From the NCBI GenBank assembly GCA_014378485.1, contig JACMNO010000002.1, forward strand, positions 1-64,000: DNA of 64,000 nt, in the 5' to 3' direction. The position numbers and the translations under genes are program-made. Source of the stretch: Bacteroidia bacterium. GTDB lineage: Bacteria; Bacteroidota; Bacteroidia; B-17B0; Aurantibacillaceae. Positions within the stretch are counted from its first letter, which is position 1; each line of letters opens with the position of its first letter. Shown piece by piece: positions 25,837 to 35,411 of the stretch. The notes under the pieces were generated by a model. The model did not search any database and was not told where the DNA came from. It worked only from the letters and a program-made list of their open reading frames with translations.

Positions 25837-26802
25837 ATGTTACAAGGAAAACAACTCATACTCGCAACCAAATCTTTTGCAAAAGAAAACAGAAAAAAAA
25901 GCTGGGTATTAACCATTTCCACTTTATTTATTTTAATTGCATTACTTTTAGGTACAGTTTATAATTTTCATTGGACCTTAAAACTTGTCTGCAGTATCCT
26001 AGCAGGCTTTGTTATTGTCAGAATGTTTGTAATATATCACGATCATCAGCACAAAGCCATTTTAGACAGATCACCATTAGCCAATTTTATATTCACCATT
26101 TTTGGGTTTTATGTACTTGCACCAACAGGTATCTGGAGTGCCAGCCATGATTACCATCACAAGAATAATTCAAAACTGTTCAGCGCAAGCATTGGATCTT
26201 ACCCTATTTATACCAAACAAAAATTCAACAAATTAAGTAAAGGCGAACAAAGGCATTATTTGTTTATCCGTCATCCGTTTACTATTATGTTTGGTTATTT
26301 TTTCACCTTCATGTATGGTATGTGCATTAAATCCATAATCAATCGTTTCAGTAAAAATGTGGATTCTTTTATAGCATTAATTGTTCACCTGGCATACCAG
26401 TTTACGGTATTTTATTTTTTAGGCTGGCAAACCTGGATTCTTTTATGCGCTATTCCTCATTTTATTTCTGGTGGCATGGGAAGTTATTTATTTTATGCCC
26501 AGCATAATTTTCCTTCTGTTACTTTTGTTGGAAACGAAGAATGGACCTATGAAGGAGCTGCCCTGGATTCATCTAGCTTTATGGTATTAAGTCCTTTAAT
26601 GCATTGGTTTACTGCTAATATTGGTTATCATCATATTCATCACATGAATTCGCGCATTCCATTTTACCGTTTACCGGAAGTGATGGCCGCTATTCCTGAA
26701 ATGCAAACTGTGAAAAGAACTTCTTTAAACCTGAAGGAAGTGTGGGCATGTTTACGCTTAAAGGTATGGGATTTCGATAACCAGAAAATGGTTGGTTTGT
26801 AG
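25837..26802 (+). CDS. Membrane fatty acid desaturase
   Basis: A 321-residue integral-membrane di-iron desaturase. The three histidine boxes are HDHQH (68-72), HDYHH (104-108) and HHIHH (265-269), which bind two iron atoms. Hydrophobic segments at about 27-65, 80-100, 145-160 and 180-210 place the boxes on the cytoplasmic face. The reaction is oxygen-dependent insertion of a double bond into a lipid acyl chain, so the organism uses O2 at least part of the time. Regiospecificity cannot be read from sequence. The gene is monocistronic with its own promoter and an inverted repeat just upstream that could bind a regulator, for example one responding to temperature. Confidence 0.92.
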   Translation: MLQGKQLILATKSFAKENRKKSWVLTISTLFILIALLLGTVYNFHWTLKLVCSILAGFVIVRMFVIYHDHQHKAILDRSPLANFIFTIFGFYVLAPTGIWSASHDYHHKNNSKLFSASIGSYPIYTKQKFNKLSKGEQRHYLFIRHPFTIMFGYFFTFMYGMCIKSIINRFSKNVDSFIALIVHLAYQFTVFYFLGWQTWILLCAIPHFISGGMGSYLFYAQHNFPSVTFVGNEEWTYEGAALDSSSFMVLSPLMHWFTANIGYHHIHHMNSRIPFYRLPEVMAAIPEMQTVKRTSLNLKEVWACLRLKVWDFDNQKMVGL

Positions 26803-27118
26803 TTCTCAAATGTCAGTCCAAATGAACGTTTAAATTTTAAACTTTCATATTTTTAAGGATGATTAAGAAATATTTTTTATTAATGGCTACAGATTATAAG
26901 TCCTCGACAAACAATTATATTTTAAGTCCAATCACTTAACTGTAGTGTTTATAAATGGGTTGTATACATTATTTGATGTTTTGGTCAACATCAAATAAAT
27001 GATTCTATGCAATCGGATTATTTTACCCTTAAATTTTATTTTTAACTTAAATTTAAACAGACTTAGAATAAAAAAAGCCCCGCTGTTTCTAGCGAGGCTT
27101 CCTTTCATTTAATTAAGA
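26803..27118. other. Intergenic region between convergent desaturase and OmpA genes
   Basis: These 316 bases hold no open frame, promoter or repeat I can support, apart from the minus-strand terminator at 27075-27100. Confidence 0.6.
27075..27100 (-). terminator. Terminator after the thrombospondin-3/OmpA gene
   Basis: AAGCCCCGCT (27075-27084) and AGCGAGGCTT (27091-27100) pair with a single position that becomes a G-U pair on the minus strand. It lies 19 bases after the minus-strand stop codon and runs into CTTTTTTT. Confidence 0.85.
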
Positions 27119-29485
27119 TTACTTACTTTTAAACTCTACTTTCATTTCCACACGGCGGTTCTTTTGGCGGCCTGCTTCGTTGGCATTGTCTGCAATTGGC
27201 ATGTTAGGGCCAAACCATTCAGTTAATACTTTATCAGTTTTCACGCCTTTGGTTACTAAGTATTTTTTCACCGCCTTGGCACGTTTTTCTGATAGTAACA
27301 TATTTTTAGCTGCGTCACCCTGGTTATCAGTATGTCCTGATAATTTTAATGTCCAGTCACTTTCATGTTCCTTCATTAGTTTCGCTAAATCATTCAGTGA
27401 TTTGAATGATACCGGTTTGATGATGTCTTTACCTGTTGCAAACTCTAAACTTGAGAAAGCTTTTTCCAGGATCTTTTGCTCTTCGGCTTTTAATACCGGT
27501 GCGGGTTTACAACCTCTTAATTCTTTTAAACCCGGTACAGCAGGACAATCATCATCCTTATCCACTACTCCATCTCCGTCGGTATCAGGCCAAGGACAAC
27601 CCTTGTTTTCCACGGCACCAATTATTTCAGGACAGGCATCGTCTTTATCCAATACAGTATCTCCGTCTTTATCAGGGCAACCTTTAAATTCTTTAGGGCC
27701 TTTTACGTCCGGGCAGGCATCATCCTTATCCGGTGTCAAATCACCATCGCGGTCAGGGCATCCTTTAAAATCAATTAAGCCTGACTCATCCGGACACTCA
27801 TCTTCTTTGTCCATTATGTTATCCCCGTCCCTATCCGGGCAACCTTTAAACGCAGGTAAGCCTTTGTCATCCGGGCAAGCATCTTCCGAATCCATAATAC
27901 CATCTTTATCTTTATCCGGGCAACCACTTAATTCTTTTAAGCCGGGTACATCCGGACATTTATCGTCAAGGTCTTTAATACCATCACCATCTTTATCAGG
28001 ACAGCCCTGTAAGGACTCTAAACCAAAAGTTTCAGGACAAAGGTCTTTTTTATCAGCGATCCCGTCTTTATCTTTATCCTTCATTTTTTTGCCAATGGTT
28101 AAGTTAAAACCAACGCGTACATTAATGTTTTTGGTATAAGCCGGTACATAAGCTTTGTTATATTTATCCAATACCAAAACTCCCAAAACGTTATCACTTA
28201 TAACATACCACTGGAACCAACCCGGATTTAAAACCAAACCTAAACCAACATTGTTATAACTTCTGTTTAACATGGAATAGGAAATGGAGGCATTTAACCA
28301 TCTGCCCACTGTTGTATTGAAAGATAAAGAGGCGGCCGGATGAATTTTTTTATCATAAAACTGTCCGTAAAGAACTAAGCTGGCGAAATTCTTTTCGTTA
28401 ATGTGATAGCTGCCGCCCAAATAAATTTTAGTGCTAAGGTTTGTACGATAGGTATTTATGTTTTGTTCTACCTTAAATTGTTTAGCAATAGAGTCAATTG
28501 TTTTATTGAAAGCTTTTTCAATAGTAGTACTATCGTTAATGAAATCTTTTAAATTAACTCCCGAAAAGGTAACAGATGAACCAGGGTTTGCACTCACATA
28601 ATTTTTTGTATCTGCTTTCCATTCTATAAATCCAAGATCAAGAACACTGGCTGAAACACTCCATTTATCATTCAGGATGTAATTGGCGCCCAGATCTATT
28701 CCAACACCTGAGTTTTTAGTGTTCAAAAAATAACGCATTGGGCTAAAATTCTTTTGAGTGCGTGAATTGGTATCCAGACCTGAAGTATAAACTGCAATAT
28801 CCGATTTAGCGGTAAGATCAAAATTTTGAGTACCGGTTGTTAATGACACATCTGATTTTTTTGTGTAGATATTTTCCTGTCCCATCAGGTATTTTACTTT
28901 AGCACCAATAGTCAATTTTTTTTCAATGACTTCGCGGCTAAAGCCCACACTAATGTCTGTATAGTGCATCATATCGGCGCCAAAATTAAATTTTTGTTCT
29001 TGGCCAATAGTGGCATCTGCCCCATTACCATTGATTAACACATTTAAGAAGTCTTTCGGGTACCTGAAACGGAAATCAAATTTATTGGAAACATTAAAGC
29101 TCAGGTAGTTTTTCTTTTTAAACCTAAATCCAAAAGTAAGTAAATCCAGATGAATGGCAGTAGTCAGATAATTATTCTTTTTAGTTTTTGAAATCATGTT
29201 ATCAAAATCATAATACGTTTTTCCTTCACTATCCTGTTTAATTAAATCGGATAATTTAAAACCGCTGTTGCTAACGTTCACATAGGCCGATGGAATTGGA
29301 AAAGGCGGAAATAAAGGCGCAATGGCAATGTTAATTTTTGCTGTTGGCGTTAAAGCCGGGTTCAAATGGACCTGAGTTTGCTGAAGCGATGTGATATTAT
29401 ACATCGTTAAGTTTTGTTGAGCCATTACTGACAAAGACAGAGCGAAAAAAAATAAGAAGCTTGTAATATATATTTTGAGTTTCAT
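27119..29485 (-). CDS. Outer-membrane barrel-like protein with thrombospondin type 3 repeats and OmpA domain
   Basis: A 788-residue outer-membrane protein with signal peptide MKLKIYITSFLFFFALSLSVMA. Residues about 24-465 are beta-strand-rich, with an opening (TSLQQTQVHLNPALTP) typical of a Bacteroidota barrel family that I recall as DUF5723, related to PorP/SprF-like proteins. Residues about 468-645 hold eight to nine thrombospondin type 3 repeats of the form D-x-D-x-D-G-x-x-D-xx-D-x-C-P, which bind calcium and form a stiff rod. The OmpA domain (about 660-788, LSGHTDNQGDAAKN ... NRRVEM) binds peptidoglycan. The whole would link an outer-membrane barrel to the wall through a periplasmic Ca2+ spacer. 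The long open frame on the opposite strand is a shadow of the repeats. Confidence 0.92.
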   Translation of the reverse strand: MKLKIYITSFLFFFALSLSVMAQQNLTMYNITSLQQTQVHLNPALTPTAKINIAIAPLFPPFPIPSAYVNVSNSGFKLSDLIKQDSEGKTYYDFDNMISKTKKNNYLTTAIHLDLLTFGFRFKKKNYLSFNVSNKFDFRFRYPKDFLNVLINGNGADATIGQEQKFNFGADMMHYTDISVGFSREVIEKKLTIGAKVKYLMGQENIYTKKSDVSLTTGTQNFDLTAKSDIAVYTSGLDTNSRTQKNFSPMRYFLNTKNSGVGIDLGANYILNDKWSVSASVLDLGFIEWKADTKNYVSANPGSSVTFSGVNLKDFINDSTTIEKAFNKTIDSIAKQFKVEQNINTYRTNLSTKIYLGGSYHINEKNFASLVLYGQFYDKKIHPAASLSFNTTVGRWLNASISYSMLNRSYNNVGLGLVLNPGWFQWYVISDNVLGVLVLDKYNKAYVPAYTKNINVRVGFNLTIGKKMKDKDKDGIADKKDLCPETFGLESLQGCPDKDGDGIKDLDDKCPDVPGLKELSGCPDKDKDGIMDSEDACPDDKGLPAFKGCPDRDGDNIMDKEDECPDESGLIDFKGCPDRDGDLTPDKDDACPDVKGPKEFKGCPDKDGDTVLDKDDACPEIIGAVENKGCPWPDTDGDGVVDKDDDCPAVPGLKELRGCKPAPVLKAEEQKILEKAFSSLEFATGKDIIKPVSFKSLNDLAKLMKEHESDWTLKLSGHTDNQGDAAKNMLLSEKRAKAVKKYLVTKGVKTDKVLTEWFGPNMPIADNANEAGRQKNRRVEMKVEFKSK

Positions 29486-29609
29486 AAGTTGATATTATTG
29501 TTTTTTTCTTGTATTGTGGGATACGCCATGCACCATTATTAATTTTTGTAAAATTCAATACATGGCTATCTCATAAACTGATATAAAAATTATTGTAGTG
29601 TTTTTAAAA

Positions 29610-31274
29610 TTATTTTTTTAATGGAAAATTAAATTCGCCCTTTACGCCCATCCTCACATTTAAATTATAGTAATCATAAATTTTAATATCGGGTGCACCG
29701 TTATTGGTAGTGGCTCCGGTAGCGCGTACTATAATATGCTTTACTGTTCTCAAAGTGTTGATCTGTACTTTTGACATGGTGAAATCATTTGTTTTTTCTG
29801 TTTTTCCAATCACAATTCCGCTACCGTCAATCGGTGCAGATTTGATCACATCCGCATATAACGTGCCCGGTGCAAGAGTTTGCATCACTACATAATTAGT
29901 GTCAACAAAATCCAAGTTCATAGAAATATCAAAAGGAAACCCGTTATTTGTGTACACTCTAAATAATATGGAATTGATATTGTCAGAAGTTTGCTTCCCA
30001 AAATCAAACGGAACGGTATCCTTGAATACAAAATCCCAGGCACCACCATACAATGGCATTCTTAGTTCCATATCTACTTTAAATTGACTCTGATCTGTTA
30101 TAAAATTACGCTGTGAAGCTGAGGGTATTCCGTTAGGGTTGGTTTGTGAAGCCACATTATAAATAAAATTCTTAGGCTTTGAGTTAATGATTGCATTTAG
30201 CTGTGTTGATGAAGGCCCGCCAATTTGCGGAGGGTAGGTGAAAGCAGATGCGCCAACAATAACCGGTGCATTAATATCAAGGTTTGTATAAGCCGAAGGC
30301 AAAGGAACTGATGAAAATGGAAAAGACTGACCCGGCCCGTATGGAAATAATTGAATGTTATTTAAACGAATTGGAATACCATATGAATTATCAATCGTAA
30401 AATCGATTGTGGCATAATTAATTCTGAAATCGCCACCGCTTGGTACCGCATTTTTGAAAATGGAAATGGCTACAGTATCAATATTGGCGCCAATAGATTG
30501 CTGTCCTACATCCCCTTTGATAATTAAAAAACTCTGGTTTGAGAAAGCCTGAGTGATCTGGAAAGATTCTGCTACAGTTGATAAAGCAGCGGTTTTAGTG
30601 GCCACGATCTTGTAGTTCACCATAAATTTATTGGTGGTAGTTGCGCCATTGGTCATGTCAAACACATAACCGGCAAGGTCTACATATTGGTTGATATTAA
30701 CATTACCTCCTGTGGAAGCAGGAACAGCAATTGTTTGTACAAAGGGGATCCCACCTTTTTTGGCAGCGGGAATAGAGATCGTTAATACCGAACTTTGTTT
30801 AAGTGTAGAATTAACGGCAATATTGAAATCACATGTTTTTAACGTCAGCTCATCAATCTTAACAGAAGAATTACCTGTTGAATAAGTCACCAGGTTATTA
30901 AAATTCATGGTGTAGGTTGAACCGGTTGTAAGTGCGTTAAGCGCAAAAGCATCACCGGTTGTTAAACTATAGTTTGTGTTTACAGTATTATTGGTTAAAG
31001 GAATAAGGTCGGTACCCTTTACAGAAAACAAGTTCCCTTTATAAACCAGGGTGCAAAAACCGGTTCCGTCCACGGAAACCTGGCCTGCTTTATCAGTTTC
31101 TAATAAAATGTCTTTGATGGTGAAATTACTGTTTACCAATGGAATGGCCAGTTCGGGAGTCCATTGCTGGTCAGCCATATTATCCATGTCAATATTCTTT
31201 TTCACACATGAATTAAATGTAACTACCGCTACTAATAGAGGTAAAATTCTCCGCTTGATTGTTTTTAAAGTCAT
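29610..31274 (-). CDS. Large exported lipoprotein of unknown function
   Basis: A 554-residue protein with a basic signal segment (KTIKRRILPLLVAVVTF) and lipobox FNSC (Cys22), so it is lipid-anchored. The mature protein is rich in Thr, Asn, Val and beta-strand pattern throughout, starting with WTPELAIPLVNSNFTIKDILLE, which recurs in Bacteroidota surface lipoproteins of unknown function. No enzyme motif or SusD-like helical repeat is visible. It follows the thrombospondin-3/OmpA gene's start by 124 bases on the same strand, so the two may be one transcript with this gene first. A TAAATTTG box sits 44 bases before its start (31319-31326). Surface adhesion or structural roles are possible; I do not assign one. 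Confidence 0.8.
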   Translation of the reverse strand: MTLKTIKRRILPLLVAVVTFNSCVKKNIDMDNMADQQWTPELAIPLVNSNFTIKDILLETDKAGQVSVDGTGFCTLVYKGNLFSVKGTDLIPLTNNTVNTNYSLTTGDAFALNALTTGSTYTMNFNNLVTYSTGNSSVKIDELTLKTCDFNIAVNSTLKQSSVLTISIPAAKKGGIPFVQTIAVPASTGGNVNINQYVDLAGYVFDMTNGATTTNKFMVNYKIVATKTAALSTVAESFQITQAFSNQSFLIIKGDVGQQSIGANIDTVAISIFKNAVPSGGDFRINYATIDFTIDNSYGIPIRLNNIQLFPYGPGQSFPFSSVPLPSAYTNLDINAPVIVGASAFTYPPQIGGPSSTQLNAIINSKPKNFIYNVASQTNPNGIPSASQRNFITDQSQFKVDMELRMPLYGGAWDFVFKDTVPFDFGKQTSDNINSILFRVYTNNGFPFDISMNLDFVDTNYVVMQTLAPGTLYADVIKSAPIDGSGIVIGKTEKTNDFTMSKVQINTLRTVKHIIVRATGATTNNGAPDIKIYDYYNLNVRMGVKGEFNFPLKK

Positions 31275-31428
31275 GATTTATTTAAATAATATAATTGTTT
31301 AAGATTCAATATTTTAAGCAAATTTATAACAAAATTTTGAAAGGTATCACATTACATAAAAATGATATTGAATTCTTTGATAATTACTACATCCGGCTCA
31401 GTATTTTTCCTAATCACAATTGATTTAG

Positions 31429-31436
31429 TATCTTTG
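31429..31436 (+). promoter_or_regulatory. Bacteroidota -7 box for prfA
   Basis: TATCTTTG matches TAnnTTTG and ends 26 bases before the prfA start codon. Confidence 0.6.
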
Positions 31437-31462
31437 CGCTCTTAATAGGTCATAATTTAAGT

Positions 31463-32533
31463 ATGTTAGAAAAATTAGAAGAAATAAAGAGAAGATATAA
31501 TGATGTTGAAGCAAAATTAGGCGATCCGAGTGTCATTGGTGATATGCGTCTTTTCAAAAAACTGAATATAGAATACAAAAATTTGCAGCCTGTTGTTGAA
31601 GCTTATTACAGGTACAAACAAATTACTGATAATATTAACGGGGCTAAAGAAGTTCTGGCTACCGAAAAGGACAAAGAATTCCTTGATATGGCTAAGGCCG
31701 AATTGGAGGAAAACCGTTTAGCGGAAGAAAAATTACAGGAAGAAGTTCGCTTATTACTAATTCCTAAAGATCCGGAAGATGCCAAGAATTGTACAATGGA
31801 AATTCGTGGCGGAACCGGTGGTGATGAAGCCGCCCTTTTTGCAGGTGATTTATTTGAAATGTACCGCCGCTACTGCGAGATCAAAGGGTATCAGCTAGAG
31901 ATGGTAGATGAAAGTCCGGGTTCAATGGGAGGTTTTAAGGAAGTGGTTTTTAATGTGAAAGGTGAAAATGCTTTTGGCACTATGAAATTTGAAAGCGGTG
32001 TTCATCGTGTACAACGCGTCCCTTCAACAGAAGCAGCCGGAAGGGTTCATACATCCGCAGCTACTGTGGTGGTATTACCGGAAGCAGAAGAATGGGATAT
32101 TGAAATAAAACCCGCAGATATTGAAATGGCTACAGCCCGAAGTGGTGGAGCCGGCGGACAAAATGTAAATAAAGTAGAATCCAAAGTAATCTTAACACAT
32201 AAGCCTTCGGGTATTGTGGTAACATGCCAAACGCAAAGAAACCAATTAGGTAACCGCGAAAAGGCCATGGAGATGCTTCGTTCTAAATTATATGATCTGG
32301 AGTTTCAAAAACGACTTACAGAAACTACTGGTAAAAGAAAAAGTATGGTAAGTACCGGTGACCGTTCAGAAAAAATCAGGACCTATAATTACCCTCAAAA
32401 CCGTATTACTGATCACCGGATAGGTTTGACTTTATATAACTTAACTGATTTTACAAATGGTTATATTCAACAAATGATTGATGCCCTGCAATTTGCAGAA
32501 AACGCAGAACGATTAAAAGAAGGTGGACTGTAA
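31463..32533 (+). CDS. prfA: Peptide chain release factor 1
   Basis: RF1 reads UAA and UAG stop codons and triggers release of the finished protein from the ribosome. The 356-residue length is normal. The stop-codon reading tripeptide is PST (187-189) in [15 protein letters not shown], the RF1 type (PxT), not the SPF of RF2. The GGQ catalytic loop is at 231-233 in [13 protein letters not shown]. The N-terminal GTPase-contacting domain is present (about 1-100). It is followed 95 bases later by pyrF on the same strand. Identification is secure. Confidence 0.97.
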   Translation: MLEKLEEIKRRYNDVEAKLGDPSVIGDMRLFKKLNIEYKNLQPVVEAYYRYKQITDNINGAKEVLATEKDKEFLDMAKAELEENRLAEEKLQEEVRLLLIPKDPEDAKNCTMEIRGGTGGDEAALFAGDLFEMYRRYCEIKGYQLEMVDESPGSMGGFKEVVFNVKGENAFGTMKFESGVHRVQRVPSTEAAGRVHTSAATVVVLPEAEEWDIEIKPADIEMATARSGGAGGQNVNKVESKVILTHKPSGIVVTCQTQRNQLGNREKAMEMLRSKLYDLEFQKRLTETTGKRKSMVSTGDRSEKIRTYNYPQNRITDHRIGLTLYNLTDFTNGYIQQMIDALQFAENAERLKEGGL

Positions 32534-32628
32534 GGGAACAAATTAAACCCAGGATTAAAGATGAAAGATTGATCCCAAAATAAAACAATCTTAAAACTTT
32601 TGACTTTAATCTATTAGAACAAAAAACT

Positions 32629-33441
32629 ATGACAAGAGCAGAAATTATAAAAGAAATAAAGGCAAAAAAAACTTTTTTATGTGTTGGTTTAGATCCGGAT
32701 GTGGATAAACTGCCAAAACATTTACTGGAAGAAGATGATCCTATTTTTGAGTTCAACCGCCAAATTATTGATGCCACCGCTGAGTATTGCGTTTCTTTTA
32801 AGCCGAACACCGCTTTTTACGAAGCCTATGGTGTGAGCGGTTATACAAGCCTTGAACGAACGATTAAATATATTCGTCAGAATTACCCACATCATTTTTT
32901 AATTGCCGATGCTAAACGCGGTGATATCGGAAATACATCGGCCATGTATGCCAAGGCGTTTTTTAAGCGTCTTCATGCAGATGCAATCACGATTGCTCCT
33001 TATATGGGAAGTGATTCAGTAAAACCTTTTTTACAATTTGAAGGAAAATGGGCCATTGTATTAGCCTTAACTTCCAATGAAGGTTCAAATGATTTTCAAT
33101 TGACCGAAACAAAAGACGGACTTTTATACCGGCAGGTATTAAAAACTTCCCGCGAATGGGGAACTCCGGAAAATATGATGTACGTAATTGGCGCAACCAG
33201 AGCCGACATGTTGGATGAAGTAAGGCAAATTGTTCCTGACCATTTTTTATTGGTACCGGGTGTTGGCACCCAAGGTGGAACCTTATCCGATGTTTGTAAA
33301 TACGGGTTGATTAAAAATGATGTGGGTTTATTGGTGAACTCTTCCCGTTCCATCATCTATGCTTCCAATGGTGAAGATTTTGCAGAGGCAGCGGGCAAAG
33401 AAGCCAAAAAAATGGCGGATGAGATGGAAGCATACCTTTAA
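32629..33441 (+). CDS. pyrF: Orotidine 5'-phosphate decarboxylase (long form)
   Basis: PyrF decarboxylates OMP to UMP, the last step of de novo pyrimidine synthesis. The 270-residue length and the motif DAKRGDIGN (94-102, catalytic Lys96) place it in the longer subgroup, rather than the 230-residue E. coli type. Other fitting segments are FLCVGLDPDVDKLP (16-29) and LLVPGVGTQGG near residue 205. It lies 95 bases after prfA and may be read from the same promoter. The downstream gap to phaC contains an inverted-repeat element. Confidence 0.96.
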   Translation: MTRAEIIKEIKAKKTFLCVGLDPDVDKLPKHLLEEDDPIFEFNRQIIDATAEYCVSFKPNTAFYEAYGVSGYTSLERTIKYIRQNYPHHFLIADAKRGDIGNTSAMYAKAFFKRLHADAITIAPYMGSDSVKPFLQFEGKWAIVLALTSNEGSNDFQLTETKDGLLYRQVLKTSREWGTPENMMYVIGATRADMLDEVRQIVPDHFLLVPGVGTQGGTLSDVCKYGLIKNDVGLLVNSSRSIIYASNGEDFAEAAGKEAKKMADEMEAYL

Positions 33442-33493
33442 TTTAAAAATTTATTATACTTGCAGGAACGCTTCTCAACTCCACTAGAAGTAC

Positions 33494-33572
33494 CATACTT
33501 TTTCATTTAAGTAACTTTTTGTTTTTTCAATTACTTTTTTTCTTGACGAAAAAATATGACACCGAAAGTATG
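33494..33572. repeat. AT-rich inverted-repeat element between pyrF and phaC
   Basis: CATACTTT (33494-33501) and AAAGTATG (33565-33572) bound a stretch with an inner hairpin TTTTTTTC/GAAAAAA (33535-33554). From memory, the sequence resembles AT-rich intergenic elements that recur in Bacteroidota. Neither strand shows stem-then-U-tract order, so I do not call it a terminator even though it lies between convergent genes. Confidence 0.4.
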
Positions 33573-33592
33573 TTAAGGACAGCATTACAAGA

Positions 33593-35353
33593 TCAGCAAG
33601 TTTCTTTGACATAAGAACCCGGAGCATCTTCAATCGCCGGATGCGTTTCACTTCCTATTTTTTTTTGCGCAGGAATTTCTTTTCCTGAATGTTTCACTAA
33701 ACGCTCGATGTATGCATTCCACCAACTGCCTTCAAAGAATTGAGCTGTTTCTTTCCACTTATCAAAGTTACCTTCCAGTTTACCATTAAGGTAATACCCA
33801 TATTTCTTTTTAGAAGGAGGATTTATAGCTCCCATCACATGTCCCGAACCACCCAGAATAAATTCTACCGGCCCACTCACCATCCGGGTAGTAATAAACC
33901 CTGTTTTAGCAGGCGATATATAATCTTCACTGAAGCCAATCACAAATACCGGGAATTCAATTTTTCCGATATCCAATTGTTTACCACAGATCGTGAGTGC
34001 ATTTTTTCTGCTAAGGCCGTTCTCAAGAATGATGTGCCGGATATAATATTTATACATTTTAGCAGGAAGATTGGTATTATCATTTGTCCAGTAAAGCACA
34101 TCAAAAGCCGAAGGCTTGATTCCTTTCAGATAACTATTCACTGCATAATTCCAGATTAAGTCATGAGAGCGGATCAAATTAAAGGCACGTTCCATATCAT
34201 GTCCATGAAGGATACCGTCTTTTAAAAGCTCTCCACGTTCTAGTTTATTCACCAGGGCTTCGTCAATAACATTTCCCATAGGACCTACATCAAAAAAATC
34301 AATCATAGCTGCCAAAAAAGTAGCAGAGTTAATGGGATTATTTTTTTGATCCTTTGAAAGAATAGCTGACGCTACACCTAATAAAGTTCCTCCAAGGCAA
34401 TAACCAAGAGTATTAATTTTTTTTACGGAAGCAACTTGCTGTGTAACCTGAATCGCTTTTAAGGCTCCATCTTTTACATAATCTTCAAAGTTTAAATGGC
34501 CAATTCCCGGGCAGGGATTTCTCCAGGAGATCATGTAAACTGTAATTCCTTTATCCACTAAAAATTTCACCAGTGAATTATCAGGCTGCAGGTCGAGTAT
34601 ATAATATTTATTGATCCAGGGTGGAATCATTAATAAGGGAATTTCATTTACACTTTTAGTAATTGGCAAATACTGTATAAGCTGCATGATTTCATTTTCA
34701 TAGATCACTGCTCCAGGAGTGATCGCAAGGTTTTTCCCGACTTCAAAAGCCGATTCATCGCATTGCGTAATCTGACCTTTTTCAATGTCCTTTACCAGGT
34801 TTTTAAAACCATTCGCCAGGCTTTTACCCTTTGTTTCCAATGCCAGCTTCAAAGCTTCGGGATTAGTTGCCAAAAAATTTGCGGGTGAAAACAGATCTAT
34901 AAAATGCTGGTTATAAAACTCCATTTTCTTACGAGCCTTATCACCAATTTCAATTTCAGAAATGATTCTGTCTGCCAATCGTTCGGTCAGTAAATAATTT
35001 TGTTTGATAAAATCAAAATAAGGAATGTTCCATTCTTCGGCGGCAAAGCGCTTATCGTTTTTTTTTGGAAGAATCCGGAAAGAATTCTCTTCGTCAGACT
35101 TAACATAAATACTGTTCCATATTTTCTGCTGAGTTTGCTGATAGTCTAACCAAAAAGTATGAATCTTTTTAATTTCATGAGGGTTGATGGCAATCTTCGT
35201 CCAGAAATTCAGATAGGTAATGGCAATGGATCGGTTGTCGTGCTGATATCCTGAATAGTTTTTAAAATAATTTTCAAGCAGATTCTCGCCGGCTTTATTA
35301 AAGCCACCCATCAAATCAGAATAGGTAAAATTTTCGTGATCCAGCATATACAA
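33593..35353 (-). CDS. phaC: Poly(3-hydroxyalkanoate) synthase (PhaC, class I-like)
   Basis: PhaC polymerises 3-hydroxyacyl-CoA into PHA carbon-storage granules. The 586-residue length fits class I, not the 350-residue class III. The lipase-like box GYCLGG (317-322) carries the catalytic Cys319. The partners are Asp477 (GFSEDYISP) and His505 (GGSGHVMG). The family motifs PPWINKYYILDL (244-255), SWRNP (276-280) and YWTNDNTNLP (421-430) are all present. The start could be either of two Met codons two residues apart. It lies 58 bases downstream of a phasin-like gene with a terminator hairpin between. No phaA or phaB is in the window. PHA synthases are not universal in Bacteroidota, so this pair is accessory in character. 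Confidence 0.93.
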   Translation of the reverse strand: MYMLDHENFTYSDLMGGFNKAGENLLENYFKNYSGYQHDNRSIAITYLNFWTKIAINPHEIKKIHTFWLDYQQTQQKIWNSIYVKSDEENSFRILPKKNDKRFAAEEWNIPYFDFIKQNYLLTERLADRIISEIEIGDKARKKMEFYNQHFIDLFSPANFLATNPEALKLALETKGKSLANGFKNLVKDIEKGQITQCDESAFEVGKNLAITPGAVIYENEIMQLIQYLPITKSVNEIPLLMIPPWINKYYILDLQPDNSLVKFLVDKGITVYMISWRNPCPGIGHLNFEDYVKDGALKAIQVTQQVASVKKINTLGYCLGGTLLGVASAILSKDQKNNPINSATFLAAMIDFFDVGPMGNVIDEALVNKLERGELLKDGILHGHDMERAFNLIRSHDLIWNYAVNSYLKGIKPSAFDVLYWTNDNTNLPAKMYKYYIRHIILENGLSRKNALTICGKQLDIGKIEFPVFVIGFSEDYISPAKTGFITTRMVSGPVEFILGGSGHVMGAINPPSKKKYGYYLNGKLEGNFDKWKETAQFFEGSWWNAYIERLVKHSGKEIPAQKKIGSETHPAIEDAPGSYVKETC

Positions 35354-35369
35354 ACCTTATTTAAAAACA

Positions 35370-35393
35370 AAGCCCGGGGTTTAGCCCGGGCTT
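35370..35393 (-). terminator. Intercistronic terminator between phasin-like gene and phaC
   Basis: AAGCCCGGG (35370-35378) and CCCGGGCTT (35385-35393) form a GC-rich 9-base stem with a 6-base loop. On the minus strand it lies 18 bases after the phasin-like stop codon and is followed by TTGTTTTTAA. It sits just before phaC, so it can act as a partial terminator within the operon. Confidence 0.8.
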
Positions 35394-35411
35394 CAATGAT
35401 GGAACAATCAA

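Noticed and set aside
27500..28080. Regular DNA repeats that might be mistaken for a CRISPR array or satellite
   Set aside because: The period follows the thrombospondin-3 protein repeats and stays in frame; units are diverged at third positions and no spacers or cas genes exist.
27180..28139. A 319-codon open frame on the plus strand, Ser/Pro/Gly-rich
   Set aside because: It is the opposite-strand reading of the thrombospondin type 3 repeats and OmpA domain; its apparent repeats come only from those and it has no promoter or sensible start.
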